Below are positions 45,588 to 57,345 of a stretch of DNA of 64,000 nt, in pieces; within the stretch, counting starts at the first letter, position 1; each line of letters starts with the position of its first letter. The notes beneath the pieces were generated by a model. The model did no database searches and was not told where the DNA came from. It was given only the letters and a program-made list of their open reading frames with translations. This DNA is from Cercis canadensis (taxonomy: Eukaryota; Streptophyta; Magnoliopsida; Fabales; Fabaceae), in NCBI GenBank assembly GCA_003255065.1, contig QAOA01001356.1, positions 17,616 to 81,615 of the forward strand, written 5' to 3'. The translations under genes and the position numbers were made by a program.

Positions 45588-46427
45588 GTGATGACATTCT
45601 GGACAGTCGCTGCATTTATAGAGTACTTGATATTAATTATATATCTAGCTCTCTATCATATTCATCAAATTCTGCTATAGTTAAGTCTAACAGTGAATCA
45701 CATAGGGCCTAGATGCGCTGAGATGCTGACTCTGCTTATATGGAGAAACTGGGGAAGTTCCTCTGGTTCTCGGGAGTTTTTACAACAAACATCCTGTCAA
45801 AGATACCTGAAAGTTGATTGGGAGGGTTTATTATTTATACATAGAGGAGATAACTAAGAATGTTTCTTGAGTTATTTTGAGAAAAGGGTAGCTGATGAAG
45901 TAAAATAGCAAAGAAGAATTTATTTTGTGCAATTTTAATACTAGAATAAAGGCATGCTTGTTGAACGTTCTAGTTTTCATATTTTTTGAGTTGCTTCTAT
46001 CCATGACAGCAGAATTATTTTGCAAGTGTTAGACGCTAACTAATGTATAACAAAAGGGGCTCTAATACTAATTGATGCTAAGAACAGGAAACATAGAAGC
46101 TAGAGAGAAAGATAACAGGGAGGAGAGAGAATGAGAGAGAGAGAGGGTTATGTGTGAATGTTTGCTCAGCAGCAAGATCAAAATTTTCTTAAGGTGTAGA
46201 TTGTTGTGACCAACAAGAATATGGCTCGTTATAGAAATAAAGTTTTACCAAAACTAGATGTAAGCAAACCGTGGGAAAATTGAGCTTGTTCTTCCTTCGG
46301 TGATGATGTTTGCATATCTTTATTACTTAAATCTCTTACTAAGATTGTGTTGTCTACTTCTTATTAGGCTTTTAGACAAATTTAAGATGCCGTCTAAGAA
46401 ATTTATTCACTACATAATCAGATAACT

Positions 46428-46630
46428 GTTGGAGAATCTTTACATAAACTTTCTCATGAATTTAGATTATGACTTATATTGTGATTGTACTTAGATTCTA
46501 ACAGTATGTCATATGACATGACTAGATATAAATTTTTTTTTTCTCACATATATTTAGGACGGTTTAATAGATTGATTTTCTACACCAACATCTGATGCAT
46601 ATGTTGATTAGTAAATGTAAAACATTGTTA
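46428..46630 (+). repeat. Dispersed repeat, right copy
   Basis: Matches 38936-39039 block for block (ttggagaatctttacataaa; ttaggacggttta; acaccaacatctgatgcata) in the same orientation, with about 90 extra bp between the first and second blocks. The pair brackets the PPR gene and the two gene relics. Confidence 0.6.
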
Positions 46631-47081
46631 AGGGGATGCTAATTCTTTTTGCGATGAGCTTTATGACTCATCCAACAATTGGCATTTATCCAGAAAAGGA
46701 AACACATTTTGTGTCTGAAACGATTGTTTAGTGTCTTGTCAACTTGGTTGGCATCAAAACTATGTAAACCTAGTCCACACGCAACTTAAGGGGAGCCTCA
46801 TTTCACTAATACTGATATGATATTAAATAATTAATTATATATATATATATACATAAAATAAAATATTATTTTTATTTTCAAAGAAACTAACAGGTAGAAC
46901 CGAGCCAAGTTGAGTATTAAATCATTTAAACCCAGCTCGTTGAACTAAATAAGCTTAACAACGAAGGAAGCAAACTTGAATAGCCCGTGAAGTGCGAACA
47001 ACTTGTCTCGTCACAAAATTAACGTGGCGAAAATAAAAAGTTGCAATCTACATTAGTGGTCCCATGCAAAACACGGCATCG

Positions 47082-47113
47082 GCATCAGCATCAGCATCAG
47101 CATCAGCATCAGC
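47082..47113 (+). repeat. CATCAG hexanucleotide microsatellite
   Basis: About five units of gcatca/catcag just upstream of the ICME start. It lies in a chance open frame (47041-47598) that overlaps the true gene in another phase. Confidence 0.8.
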
Positions 47114-47306
47114 TATTTGGTAGCTTGAGTGCCGTCCTGAACCCACAAAGCACCTTATTTTTTTTTTTTATTAAATTATTTAAAAGGCAAAGCAAGGTGA
47201 GGAAACTAAATATTCTCTTTCCCTCCCAAATCAACCGAGGCAACCAGGCAACCATTTCTCACTTCTCAGATCCAATCCCGCATTCTGTTTCTTACCGCTG
47301 CCGGCG

Positions 47307-50300
47307 ATGGCGTCACTGGTCGCCACTCCCTCCGACCGCCAACGCATGGTTTCGTCGGTTCATGGCGACACAGGACCCTTGCTATCGGAAGAGTTCATTC
47401 ATAAAAATGGCGCCGTCATCAACCACCGGCGAGTCGCCGGAAAGAATGGCACGCGGCTTCGCTCAGCTAGGCAACGGTCTATTAGAAAAGATATTGGTCA
47501 CGTCGCTTCAGAAACATATTTGGTTACTCACCTCAGCTTCACGCTTCTCCGATACCTTGGGTACTTCATTTACTCAAACTTTGCCTTTGGAACTGTAATT
47601 TATGTTTCGTTTCTGTTATGCTTTGGTAGTGTTTGGAAATTGTGTATGAGTTTATTCTGGACTGTTCTCTTGTTGTGAATAGAGTATTTCGTTTTTATGA
47701 TTTTGTTGTATGATGTATAAAATGAATGAATAAGTTCAATAGAAAGACTGCAACTTGTGCTATGTCTCTTCTAGATTATGATATTAATTCTGGGAGAAAG
47801 TTGACGGATAAAGGTCTGATTATGTTTATAGATATAAGGCTTCTTTGGTTGTGCTGTAAGTTTTACTCATGTTTGTAACTTGTTCTATATGTCTTACTCT
47901 TACTTCCAGTTGCAATTGATACTTTATTCAGGATAGGTTACCGCTGGATGACGAAATTACTTGCTCTTGGATGTTATGCCTTGCTACTTATGCCCGGTTT
48001 TCTACAAGGTGTGTAATGTGTGATTTGTGTGGGTCTTCTATTTAATTTTAATACCTATAAATGTTAAGTTTTTCTGTTTCCTTTTCTTTTTCTTTCATTA
48101 TCACATCAGTTAAGTATGCTAGATGTTGAAAGGGAATGAAAGGTTGGGCAGTCTCCAGAAAATAAATTTTAGAATGGAATACAACTATATGTTTGCACTG
48201 AATAAGTCATATAATTTATAGCCTGTTCTCCTGTATCCAGTACAGTGATGATTCAATAGAAATTCCATTTCCTTGTCTTGAAAATCAATTTGATCATCCA
48301 TGGTTAATAGAGCCTTTCTATAACTTGAAATTTGAAAAGTGAAGAATTGACTGTTAATTTTGATGCGCATCTGTCATGTTAATTGTGATCATCAAAGGGT
48401 TTGGATATTTCAACGATGTTATCCGAGTTGCTGAAAATTGAGATACTCCAACCCCAATTCAAGTATATTTATATCTGTATTTCCCCTGGTTCTGTAAGAG
48501 TGCAGTTGTCAAGTTCTATGCATGCATTTGTTCAGGAGAATATCTTATCATCCATCTTGTACTCCTTTGACACAGGACAGCAAGGGGGTTAGGCTGAAAT
48601 CAGTGTCATTTTTTTATTGGGGTTGGGGGAGGTATATCATTATACATAAATGAAGTATTGTGCAAAGTTTCTTCGTGAGAATTGTCTGGTGACTTGTGCT
48701 CATGAGTCCTCAAGGAAGTCTTTAACCAGATGAGTATATTTGCTAATCCAACATCTAGTGTCATCTCAAAGGTTTAGTTACTCACTTTACATAATAAATG
48801 TGCAAGGTTTCTGCATGACATTTGTTTAGTGGATGTCTAATGATGCCTAGTGTCCAACCAGAAAAAAGAGAGGAGGTAGTTATACATAAGCTTGAAAATA
48901 AGATGATTGTTTCTTTATTCGCAAACCTTGCATTTTCAGTCTCTTTTCACTTATTCTGATTTGTTTGTTTTTATAGACATAGATAAGTAACTAAACACAT
49001 TCAGCACTTTGGTCTCATTACATATTCCAGTATGTGCGTTGGTATGGTTCACCAAACTGCTTTTGTTCGTTTACCTTAAATTTGTGACTTGTATGGCAGC
49101 TTCAGCTTCATGAGGTTTGACTGATCTATCTTATATTTTTTAATCCATTCAGTTTATTCCAAACAGTCATTCAGAAGCCCAATGATAACCTTCTACTTTA
49201 TCTTGTTCTGATTCCTCTACTGGTCATTCTGATACTTGGTTCTCCTATAGTACTTCCTGCTGTCTCTCCTTCAAATCATACAGTGTGTTATCAAACCCAA
49301 AACATCTGAGGGAAAATGTTCTATCTTTTTTTCTTTTGGAGGGGGGGTGGATATTTTGATATATATTTGTCTCATAGAATATTGTTGTATTAAGTAACCT
49401 TAGTAGAAGATAACCTTCTGTTTTTGAACTTTTCTACAGTTGGATATTATTATTTCTTATCAAGCCGGGTAAAGCGGAGTGTTGTTTATGGAGATCAGCC
49501 CAGAAATAGGTAAGTTAAGTTGAAAAAATGGTAGCTTTTATCTGACTTTCCTTAATATCCTACAATGCTCCTAATGCATGTGTTGCTTGTCTGATATTCG
49601 TGTTGTAAATGGTGGTTTTGCAGGTTGGATCTATATATACCTGGTGATATTCAGAAACCTAAGCCAGTCTTGATATTTGTGACTGGGGGGGCATGGATTA
49701 TTGGGTGAGTGATTTGAAATATCTATAGGTTCAAATGATGATTTAGTTCACTGTTAACTTTTACTTGGAATATATGGTGATGTGTAATTTTTTTTCGGGA
49801 TGCTAAAACTTAAGCTGTTCAATCTCTGCAATAGTGTACCGCTGTCCACTTGATCAGAAAGGGGCTTTGCTCCAGAAGTTGATATTATTTTTCCACATGT
49901 TCCAGTTTCAAATTTAGAAGACAAAATCTTAACATTATTCCTATGAATAATTTCACCATCTAAATCATAATACAAGGACTTTCTATATAGTTTGAATTGG
50001 CATGTACCTTTTGAAATGGCAAGCAATGTTGTCTATTGTTTAACTGAAAATAACTGCATAAAGTATTTAGTAAGAGCATGTCTGGAAATATATAACAGAA
50101 CTCAAAGATATGAGCAGACAACCTAATTTAACTTGTCATGATTGGTTGGTACTTCAATCTCTGCACAGGGTGCTTTTAATATTGGATTTAAAATTAGATG
50201 CTGATATTCAATTAGAATTCTTTATCATATTTTTTTGCGAAAGTTTAGCTCTAGATATTCTTTAATATGATGCCATTTTTCTTTAGCTTTTAAAGGTTAA

Positions 50301-53300
50301 ATTTCTTCAATTTCATTTTTATTTAGGTACAAAGCATGGGGCTCCCTTTTAGGGCTACAGTTGGCTGAAAGAGACATTATAGTGGCATGCATTGATTACA
50401 GGTACCTTGTCTCAGTTCAAGCAGTGCAAGATTGAGTCTACAATTTACCTTTGGTCAGATTTGCTATATGTTTGTGGTATTCTAATGGACAAATTGGGTG
50501 TCTTTTATAACCTTTTTGTAGGACATTATGTTTACACTATTCATAATCACAGGGATGTTTCCTCACACTATGGCCTTTCTTTACGTCCTATTTCTTATTT
50601 CAATTGCACTCTATTAAAAGCAAGACAATATCATAAATGTTACAAGATATTAGATCTTTCAGCCATGTTGAATGGTGTAGATCTGAAATTTGTAAGAGAT
50701 TTATTTGTTGTATTTGTCATTTAAATCTTGGAAATGGTATAGGTCATTCCTAGAAGAAGCATATCCTAATTGACATTATGTAAAGGTTTAGTATAGCTTA
50801 GCATGTAAGAGTTTGTTGCCAAGTGATTGTGCTCTCTTATATGTGCTGCTGTTGCCTAAAGGGTAAAACTTTGTGACATTTAACTTGCAAAACTTATGCT
50901 ATATTTATCACTTAATAGCTCTTCCATTTAATGTGAATGCAGAAATTTTCCACAGGGAACCATCAGTGATATGGTAAACGATGCTTCCCAAGGAATTTCC
51001 TTTGTTATTAACAATATATCTTATCATGGAGGTGACCCCAATAGGTGATATACTACTCTATCGTTTTCCTGTACATCATATCCTCAAACATTTAACTGTA
51101 AGATTAATGTATTTTTGGTTAATAAATTTGTGATAGGATTTATCTAATGGGGCAATCTGCTGGTGCTCATATTTCTTCTTGTGCTTTGGTGGACCAAGCA
51201 ATCAGAGAATCTGAAAAAAAGGAGAGCATTTCTTGGAGTGTCTCGAAGATAAAAGCGTATTTTGGTTTGTCTGGAGGGTAAATTTTTTTTGCTTTATTAG
51301 AATATGATGGGAATAAGCTGAATTTGGTGGGAATTGTCAAATTTTAATGATATAGTTTTGTCATGAAGAAACAATCCTTACCTGTACAACAATATGCTAC
51401 TTAAGCATTCTGAAGAGTGTGGTCTGCATAGCAATATCTTCTACAATTTTCAGGTTGTCATACTATGAAAGATAATGTTAGTGAAATAAGTATATGATAG
51501 AGAAAAACCATTAAACATACTACAGTGGATCTTGAGTGTGGTTCTGCCTTTCGAACTGTAACTGCATTTAAGGTAGTGGAACGTCACTTCATATATATAT
51601 ATATGGATCTTATTGTTGCTAATAATCATTATGATGTGCAAAATCATGGAGATATGGGAAGTGTAACTGTACTAAATACACCCACTTCATTTTAAAAGCA
51701 TCAAATTAAAAATTTAATCTGTATGCTTAAATTGATGAGAGTATATAGAATAGGTAAATGAGTGGAGTTTCTTCGTCTTATTCTTATGGCTGCTTTCCTG
51801 TGTATGTCCAAATCTCTTTTATTTATTTGTATTTCTTAAAAGAAGGGAAAGGATAAAGAAGAAAAAGAAAGAAACAAAGGAGTGGTTTTCAGGTTTTTGG
51901 TGGATTGGGGAAAATATGTGTACTAACAACTATGCTTTGCTTCTAGATTATGTTTACTGATCTTCTGGTTTATAGATGGTTGAAGGCTCATCTATTAACC
52001 CGGTTGACTTATGTGTACAGATACAACTTACTGAATTTAGTTGATCATTTTAATAATCGCGGCTTGTACCGTTCCCTTTTTCTAAGGTACTTGCCCAATA
52101 ACTTCTCTAGTCATTCATCAGCATGCTCATCAATTTTGTTGACAACCAAGTTACCTTCTCCCCTCCCCTTTGCAGGTTTTGTTGCTTCATTATAACCTTG
52201 TGAGTTTCATTGCAGCATAATGGAAGGCGAACAATCATTACATAAATTTTCTCCAGAAGTTAAAATTCTGGATCCAATGCTTAAAGATGCCACTCGTCTC
52301 TTGCCCCCTATTATTCTTTTTCATGGAAATGCTGATTATTCCATACCATCAGATTCCAGGTTAGTAAATGGGGTTTTAAATTTAAAAATCAGTTATATTT
52401 TCCTACTACAATGAATGAAACTACTAATCATTTGTGATGATATATTTACAAGCTATATTATTCATGCTATAAACAAAACCAGATGAGCTTCAGTTCTCAT
52501 GAAATTATATAAGTTGTGATATATAGAAAAACTTCAATTCTATAATTTACTTTGCTAGACTTTTCAGAATTTGCATCAAAATATATGTGGCTTTTGTCCA
52601 TTACTTTTAGATATTAATAAGTGATTATTTGCAGTAAGCGGTTTGCTGATGCTCTTAAGAAGGTGGGACTAAGAACTGAGCTGATTCTGTATGATGGAAA
52701 AACTCACACAGATTTGTTTCTCCAAGTAAGTGATAAGTACTGTTGCATTTTGTTCTCATTTTTTGACTTTAATAATACAGACATATAAATGAATTTAGCA
52801 TTCCAATTCTGTCTGTAGTAAAGCTGGGAAATGAACCAATACAGTAAATCATGTAGAACTAGAAATGAATGGACTGGTAGGCTCAAATAGAGATCCTTTC
52901 AGCTTGATACAAGTTGAGGTAGTTTATTAAGCTTATTTAGACAGATGATGTTGATTTTATATATATTGCTTAATATGCTTGCCACATCTTTACATGTGAG
53001 CATACTGACATACGTACATTGCATTCAAACTTGCTCAAAAATTACATACTGGATTTGCTTCTGTATGCCTGAATCCTCTATATTGTTTTGCTTTGCTATT
53101 ATCTTCTTGAATTCTAAGTTCAAAATTAGATCTTCCGCAATGGAAAATAATCTTCCTATACCAAGATTTTTCCTTCCGTTTCCTTTTCCTTTTCACATGC
53201 ACCCGTTTCCTTTTCCTTTTTGTCTGTTCAACTAACTTCTAATTCTTGAACATGCTTTACAGGATCCCCTCCGAGGTGGTAAAGATGACCTATTTGACCA

Positions 53301-53424
53301 TATAGTTGCCATGGTACATTCTGATGATAGTGAAGCTCTTGCAAAGGATGCTGAAGCACCCCCAAGAAGACGGCTTGTTCCCGAGTTTTTATTAAAGTTG
53401 GCACGCGAGATCAGTCCTTTTTAA
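47307..53424 (+). CDS. ICME: Isoprenylcysteine alpha-carbonyl methylesterase
   Basis: Eleven-exon gene for a 420-residue alpha/beta-hydrolase that demethylates prenylated C-terminal cysteines, reversing ICMT; in Arabidopsis ICME affects ABA signalling through prenylated proteins. Exons: 47307-47560, 47932-48008, 49440-49509, 49624-49704, 50327-50401, 50943-51044, 51137-51277, 52021-52086, 52216-52359, 52635-52725, 53263-53424; all junctions are GT-AG with matching phase. Residues about 75-120 are membrane-spanning ([20 protein letters not shown]), consistent with an ER/Golgi protein. Catalytic features: oxyanion TGGAW (154-158), nucleophile Ser227 in GQSAG, Asp329 in HGNADYSIP and His361 in GKTHTD. 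The C terminus is [19 protein letters not shown]. Length and motif order agree with the Arabidopsis enzyme (427 residues). Confidence 0.95.
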
Positions 53425-53747
53425 CTCTCAAGCGTGGCAATTCTCAGGCTTCCCGTCAACTGGTAACCTATGCTTGCTTAATATTTATTTCATTCTTCTT
53501 AAACTCCTCGTCTATCGGGCCATTTATTTACACCATATTACTTCATAGATAATAGGTTGAAGTTCCTTATTTAGTTCCTTGAGGTTACTATGGTGTTATC
53601 CTAGAGTTCCATGTTGTATACCCTGAAGATCTCCCTGTATTTTACCCGCGTGAACTGGATGTTTTGATTTGTATAGATGCACCCTTCTTATCAGGTATTA
53701 TGACTATTTGTTCACATTTGGCAACTTTTGTATAATGATTCTTGATT

Positions 53748-53839
53748 TTTTTGGTTTTAGCTACGATTTTGGATTCGAACATAAAACCCACAAGCCTTGA
53801 GAACAACCCCAGAACCACTTAGTTACAAGTTGTTTAGTA
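53748..53839 (-). mobile_element. Minimal tRNA-derived SINE with perfect 17-bp target-site duplication
   Basis: A roughly 92-bp minus-strand retroposon. Box A is near taactaagtggttctggg and box B is tgttcgaatcc about 30 bp later; the element ends in accaaaaaa. Both flanks are the identical 17-mer tataatgattcttgatt (53731-53747 and 53840-53856). The perfect duplication suggests recent insertion. Confidence 0.85.
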
Positions 53840-54272
53840 TATAATGATTCTTGATTAAGGGAATAGGAATTGAGTTTAGCAATTATATTAACTGGACGAT
53901 CTAGTGTTGCTTATTTCATTGATTTTGTTTTGAGTTTTTCCTTTTGTTAGAACTGGTGTCTACTTGTCTTGCAGCTTCTATATGATGCGGGTTTCAGTGG
54001 TTGAAGCTTGTTGAAATTCGTTAACTGAAAAATGATATTTTTATATTTTTCTCGAAATGTTCTATAATTTAATTTCATTTTTCGAAATTATGATAATCTT
54101 GTAGGAGAATGTTAATATCTCGGTCCTCTTGTCATGCTTTGGTGGAGGTTGGCTTTTTCCTCTTTTCTAGTTGGACAAGAAAATCGTTTTTTCCCCTTAA
54201 AAGTTAATAAAACTTGTGGAGGTTACTATTGTGTGCTAAATTTTAGATGGAGGATATCGATGGTGGTTAAAG

Positions 54273-55119
54273 TCGGCAAATTTATCAAAATAATGCTATT
54301 TAATAAAGAAGTTACAAAATTATATTACTTTTGAAACTATTTATCAAAATTTATTACTTTTTTCACACAATACAAGCTTAAATTAATTATGCATTTCTTT
54401 TAAAAAAAATGCTAAAATGATATGGTGTTTTAACAACAAATGCTAAAATGAAAAGAAAAAAAAAAGCGTTTATATGAAAAATGCTAAATGTTTATATGAA
54501 AACGTTGAAATGTTAAATAGACGGTTGACAATTTTTTGAAAAAATAAAAAAAGGTGAATTCATTTTTGCATGTCCTATAAGACACGTAATATTAAAAAGG
54601 AAAAGTGAGACATGTTGAAATGGTGGAAAGAGAACTAGGGAGAGACGGAGAGAGAAAGATAAAAAGAAAGAGAGAGGAGAGGAGAGTCAGATAGAGAAAG
54701 AAAAAAAATGAAAATAAATTAAAAAGTCTAACAAAAAATGTTGAAATGTTTTAGCGTGTAGCATAAGGATACGGAATTTATTTTTGTGTTTCCTTAAATG
54801 ATATGCTGAATGAATTCACGCTTCTTATTTCTAAACGTTGAAATAAATCAACGTTTTCTTTCATTTTCAAAAAACTTGTCAATATTTTTTTTACATTTTA
54901 GCGTTTTTAGAAAAAATAAATTAGTATTTTTTTTATAAAATGTATGTTTTATATTTTGGCGTTTATTATTTAAAACGCTGTAATATTTTAACATTTTCTA
55001 AGAAAAATATTTTAGCATGTATTGTGCAAAAAAAAATAACCCATTTCGGTAAATAGTTTCAAAAGTAACATAATTTCATAATTTCTTTATTAAATAACAT
55101 TTTTTTGGTAAATTTGCCA
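54273..55119. mobile_element. 847-bp non-autonomous element with long terminal inverted repeats
   Basis: The left end (cggcaaatttatcaaaataa, then gctatttaataaagaagtta and attacttttgaaactattta) matches the reverse complement of the right end (tggcaaatttaccaaaaaaa, gttatttaataaagaaatta, gttacttttgaaactattta) over about 105 bp, with weaker pairing further in. Both sides are flanked by ttaaag (54267-54272 and 55120-55125), a possible 6-bp target duplication. The AT-rich interior has repeated gctaaaatg/aacgttgaaat words and no coding region. Long arms suggest a Mutator-like or foldback type, but the short duplication is not typical. Confidence 0.75.
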
Positions 55120-56040
55120 TTAAAGCTTGTTTTGAAATTTAAAATTTTTAGATTAGATTTTTATTTACAAATGAATTCTTTGAAATTTGTTTCAAACCAT
55201 ATCAACTTAGGAATTCAATTTATTTACAAAATTGTATATTATTTTAAGATTTGAAAAACCTATACCACTTTTGATAGAATTTATAAATAATTTATTTTCA
55301 AATGAGATCATTTCATTTTTATTTAAAATATATATACTTTTAGTACTTTTAGCTACAAATTTTGAGGTCGTTCTCAATATTACTCAAAATATGTTCTGAT
55401 CACACTCTTGATCAAATATTTGCTAATTTAATATACTTTAACAATCATAATAAATGTGGGGTTTATGAGCATTTGTGTGTTAGAAGTGAATTTTTTAATG
55501 TTATCTTCATTAAATACCATGCTTCTCTCTATAGTTGGAGGTTAAGAGTAAAATAAGATGAAAAAGTAAAAAAGAAAATCTAGTGAACAAATTTAATTTG
55601 AAAATTTATTCCCACGTGAGTCCATACCCAATACTCACAACGACAAAACAAATAAATGAGGTGAATTTCATTTTATTTTTCTCCTACAGAATAGATATGG
55701 TGACTCAATTTAAATAAAATAATAAGATGAGGGCAGTTGAAAGAGATTTCCAGTTCAATCCCTTTCAAATAAGGAAAAAAGAAAGACAACCCTTTATTAA
55801 TTTCCTGTTCTTTCGTTTTCTTTTTCTTCCAACCAGAACTATCAAAGCCCCGGAAATGCATCTCTTTGTGGGTGTCCTTTTTCTGAATGAATTAGCTCAA
55901 GGATATGCTTTATAACTTCCAATCTTCACCACTTGTCTCTCCTACTGTTGTTGCCTCTCAAGTTTTGTAGAGTATGAAAAAAACTCACAATTTGAAAGCA
56001 TCGACTATGTAATACTTCCTTATAGCAGTTGATTTGAATA

Positions 56041-56540
56041 GATAAATGCATGCCATTTGAATTTCAACCAATAGTTCATAAGTTGTGAACACTCACGGAG
56101 CAGCCTTTTCAATATGCTTAAGATGTGGATAAGAAATCTAGCTTAGTGAAACGTAGTCCCAATTATAAAGTTAGTCTCTTTATTCTCTATTTTCTGATTC
56201 GAATCCTCTTGATTACAAATGTCGTCACTATTTATCTATTGACAAAAAAAAAAAAATCAATTATAATATTTCACATAAAAACTAAATGCCATAACTTGAT
56301 CAAGTCAAATTAATACCTCCTCCACTCATTTTGGCTCCTAAAAATTATAGTGAGGCCTCTAAGAAATTCATGCTAGTTCTGCCCCTTCAGCCAATTGATG
56401 GGTTGATTTGCAATCATTTGGAGTAAGTGTAGTGCCCCACGGATATACTTAGATAAATGCATGTCATTTGAATTTCAACCAATAATTCATAAGTTGCGAG
56501 CATTTATGGAGCAGCCTTTTCAATTTACTTAAGATGTAGA
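56041..56540 (+). repeat. 89-bp direct repeat pair, 411 bp apart
   Basis: Positions 56041-56129 and 56452-56540 are equal-length copies with about ten substitutions (both start gataaatgcatg and include gaatttcaaccaata and ggagcagccttttcaat). A shared gatcaagtcaaattaatac follows in both (about 56299 and 56727), so the ancient duplication was longer. A SINE sits directly after the first copy. Confidence 0.75.
56131..56256 (+). mobile_element. tRNA-derived SINE, same family as 9242-9361
   Basis: Box-A-like tctagcttagtgaaacgtag, box-B-like gattcgaatcc, shared 3' part (aatcctcttgatt, tatttatct) and a tail of 13 A residues. Its 5' end abuts the first 89-bp repeat copy. No clear target duplication was found. 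Confidence 0.65.
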
Positions 56541-57264
56541 CACTCTATTTTGACCTAACACTCTCTTAGACTGAACTTAAAAAAGCAAAAGGAAACCAAA
56601 AATATATATCAATCTAGCTAACAATACTACACTTAAAGTTGTAGATAAACATAAAAATATAAAATGCAAATTAGCATGAATTTATGTTCTTTCTTTCTTT
56701 TACATATATATATATATATACAAATTGATCAAGTCAAATTAATACATCTTCTACGTCTTGGCTTACTGCTCTAGCATCATAGTGTAATGGGTGGGGTATG
56801 AAAAGAAGTAAACTAACACTACATGGAGCCCATCAATGAGTCCTTTCGCCACCATAAATGGGTCTTTTTCCTCAGCATCTTGACTCTTTGACTAGTCACA
56901 CGCCAATGGTTTTCAGAACAGAAAAATCTTCACTTCCTGGAAATTAAGATCAAAATAAGAAGAAAAATACTTAATCAGAAAATTTAAGTTGAAAAGTCGT
57001 TCATTCGTCGCACGCCAACACACACTAAGACTAACGATCATGTATTTGTTTATTTTTCTTTCTCTTTTCTTTTTCTCCAAATTAACTAAATTTGTGCACT
57101 TTCCTGGAAACACCCTCCAACTTGTATTTATCCTCAAGTCAATGAGCAAGTCTTCTAAATAGCTGCTCCCCTTATCTATTTTGATGAATCTCCTTCACTC
57201 ATTTTGCATGTTCTAATATTTTATACTATATTCTACAACCCCTCGGCTTCCCTTTTCTTAAGAC

Positions 57265-57272
57265 TATAAATA
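57265..57272 (+). promoter_or_regulatory. TATA box of first secreted-peptide gene
   Basis: TATAAATA in the context gactataaatacatga, 73 bp before the ATG. The same 16 bases occur before the second peptide gene (61402-61417). Confidence 0.7.
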
Positions 57273-57345
57273 CATGAATGATTGCACATGGTATACACAA
57301 GAAAGGAAAATTGAATTCCATCTTCATTAGTTATATTCTCTAAAT

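Larger units (their letters stand above)
45588..47306. other. Intergenic region before ICME
   Basis: No gene. It holds the right copy of a dispersed repeat (46428-46630), a short TA microsatellite at about 46837-46851 and a CATCAG hexamer repeat in the ICME leader region. Confidence 0.5.
53425..57345. other. ICME to secreted-peptide intergenic region
   Basis: Transposon-rich: a SINE with a perfect 17-bp target duplication (53748-53839), an 847-bp inverted-repeat element (54273-55119), an 89-bp direct repeat pair (56041 and 56452) and a second SINE (56131-56256). The open frames here are short and without recognisable motifs. Confidence 0.55.

Noticed and set aside
47041..47598. 185-residue frame with His/Gln repeat
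   Set aside because: Driven by the CATCAG microsatellite and overlapping the true ICME exon 1 in another phase.
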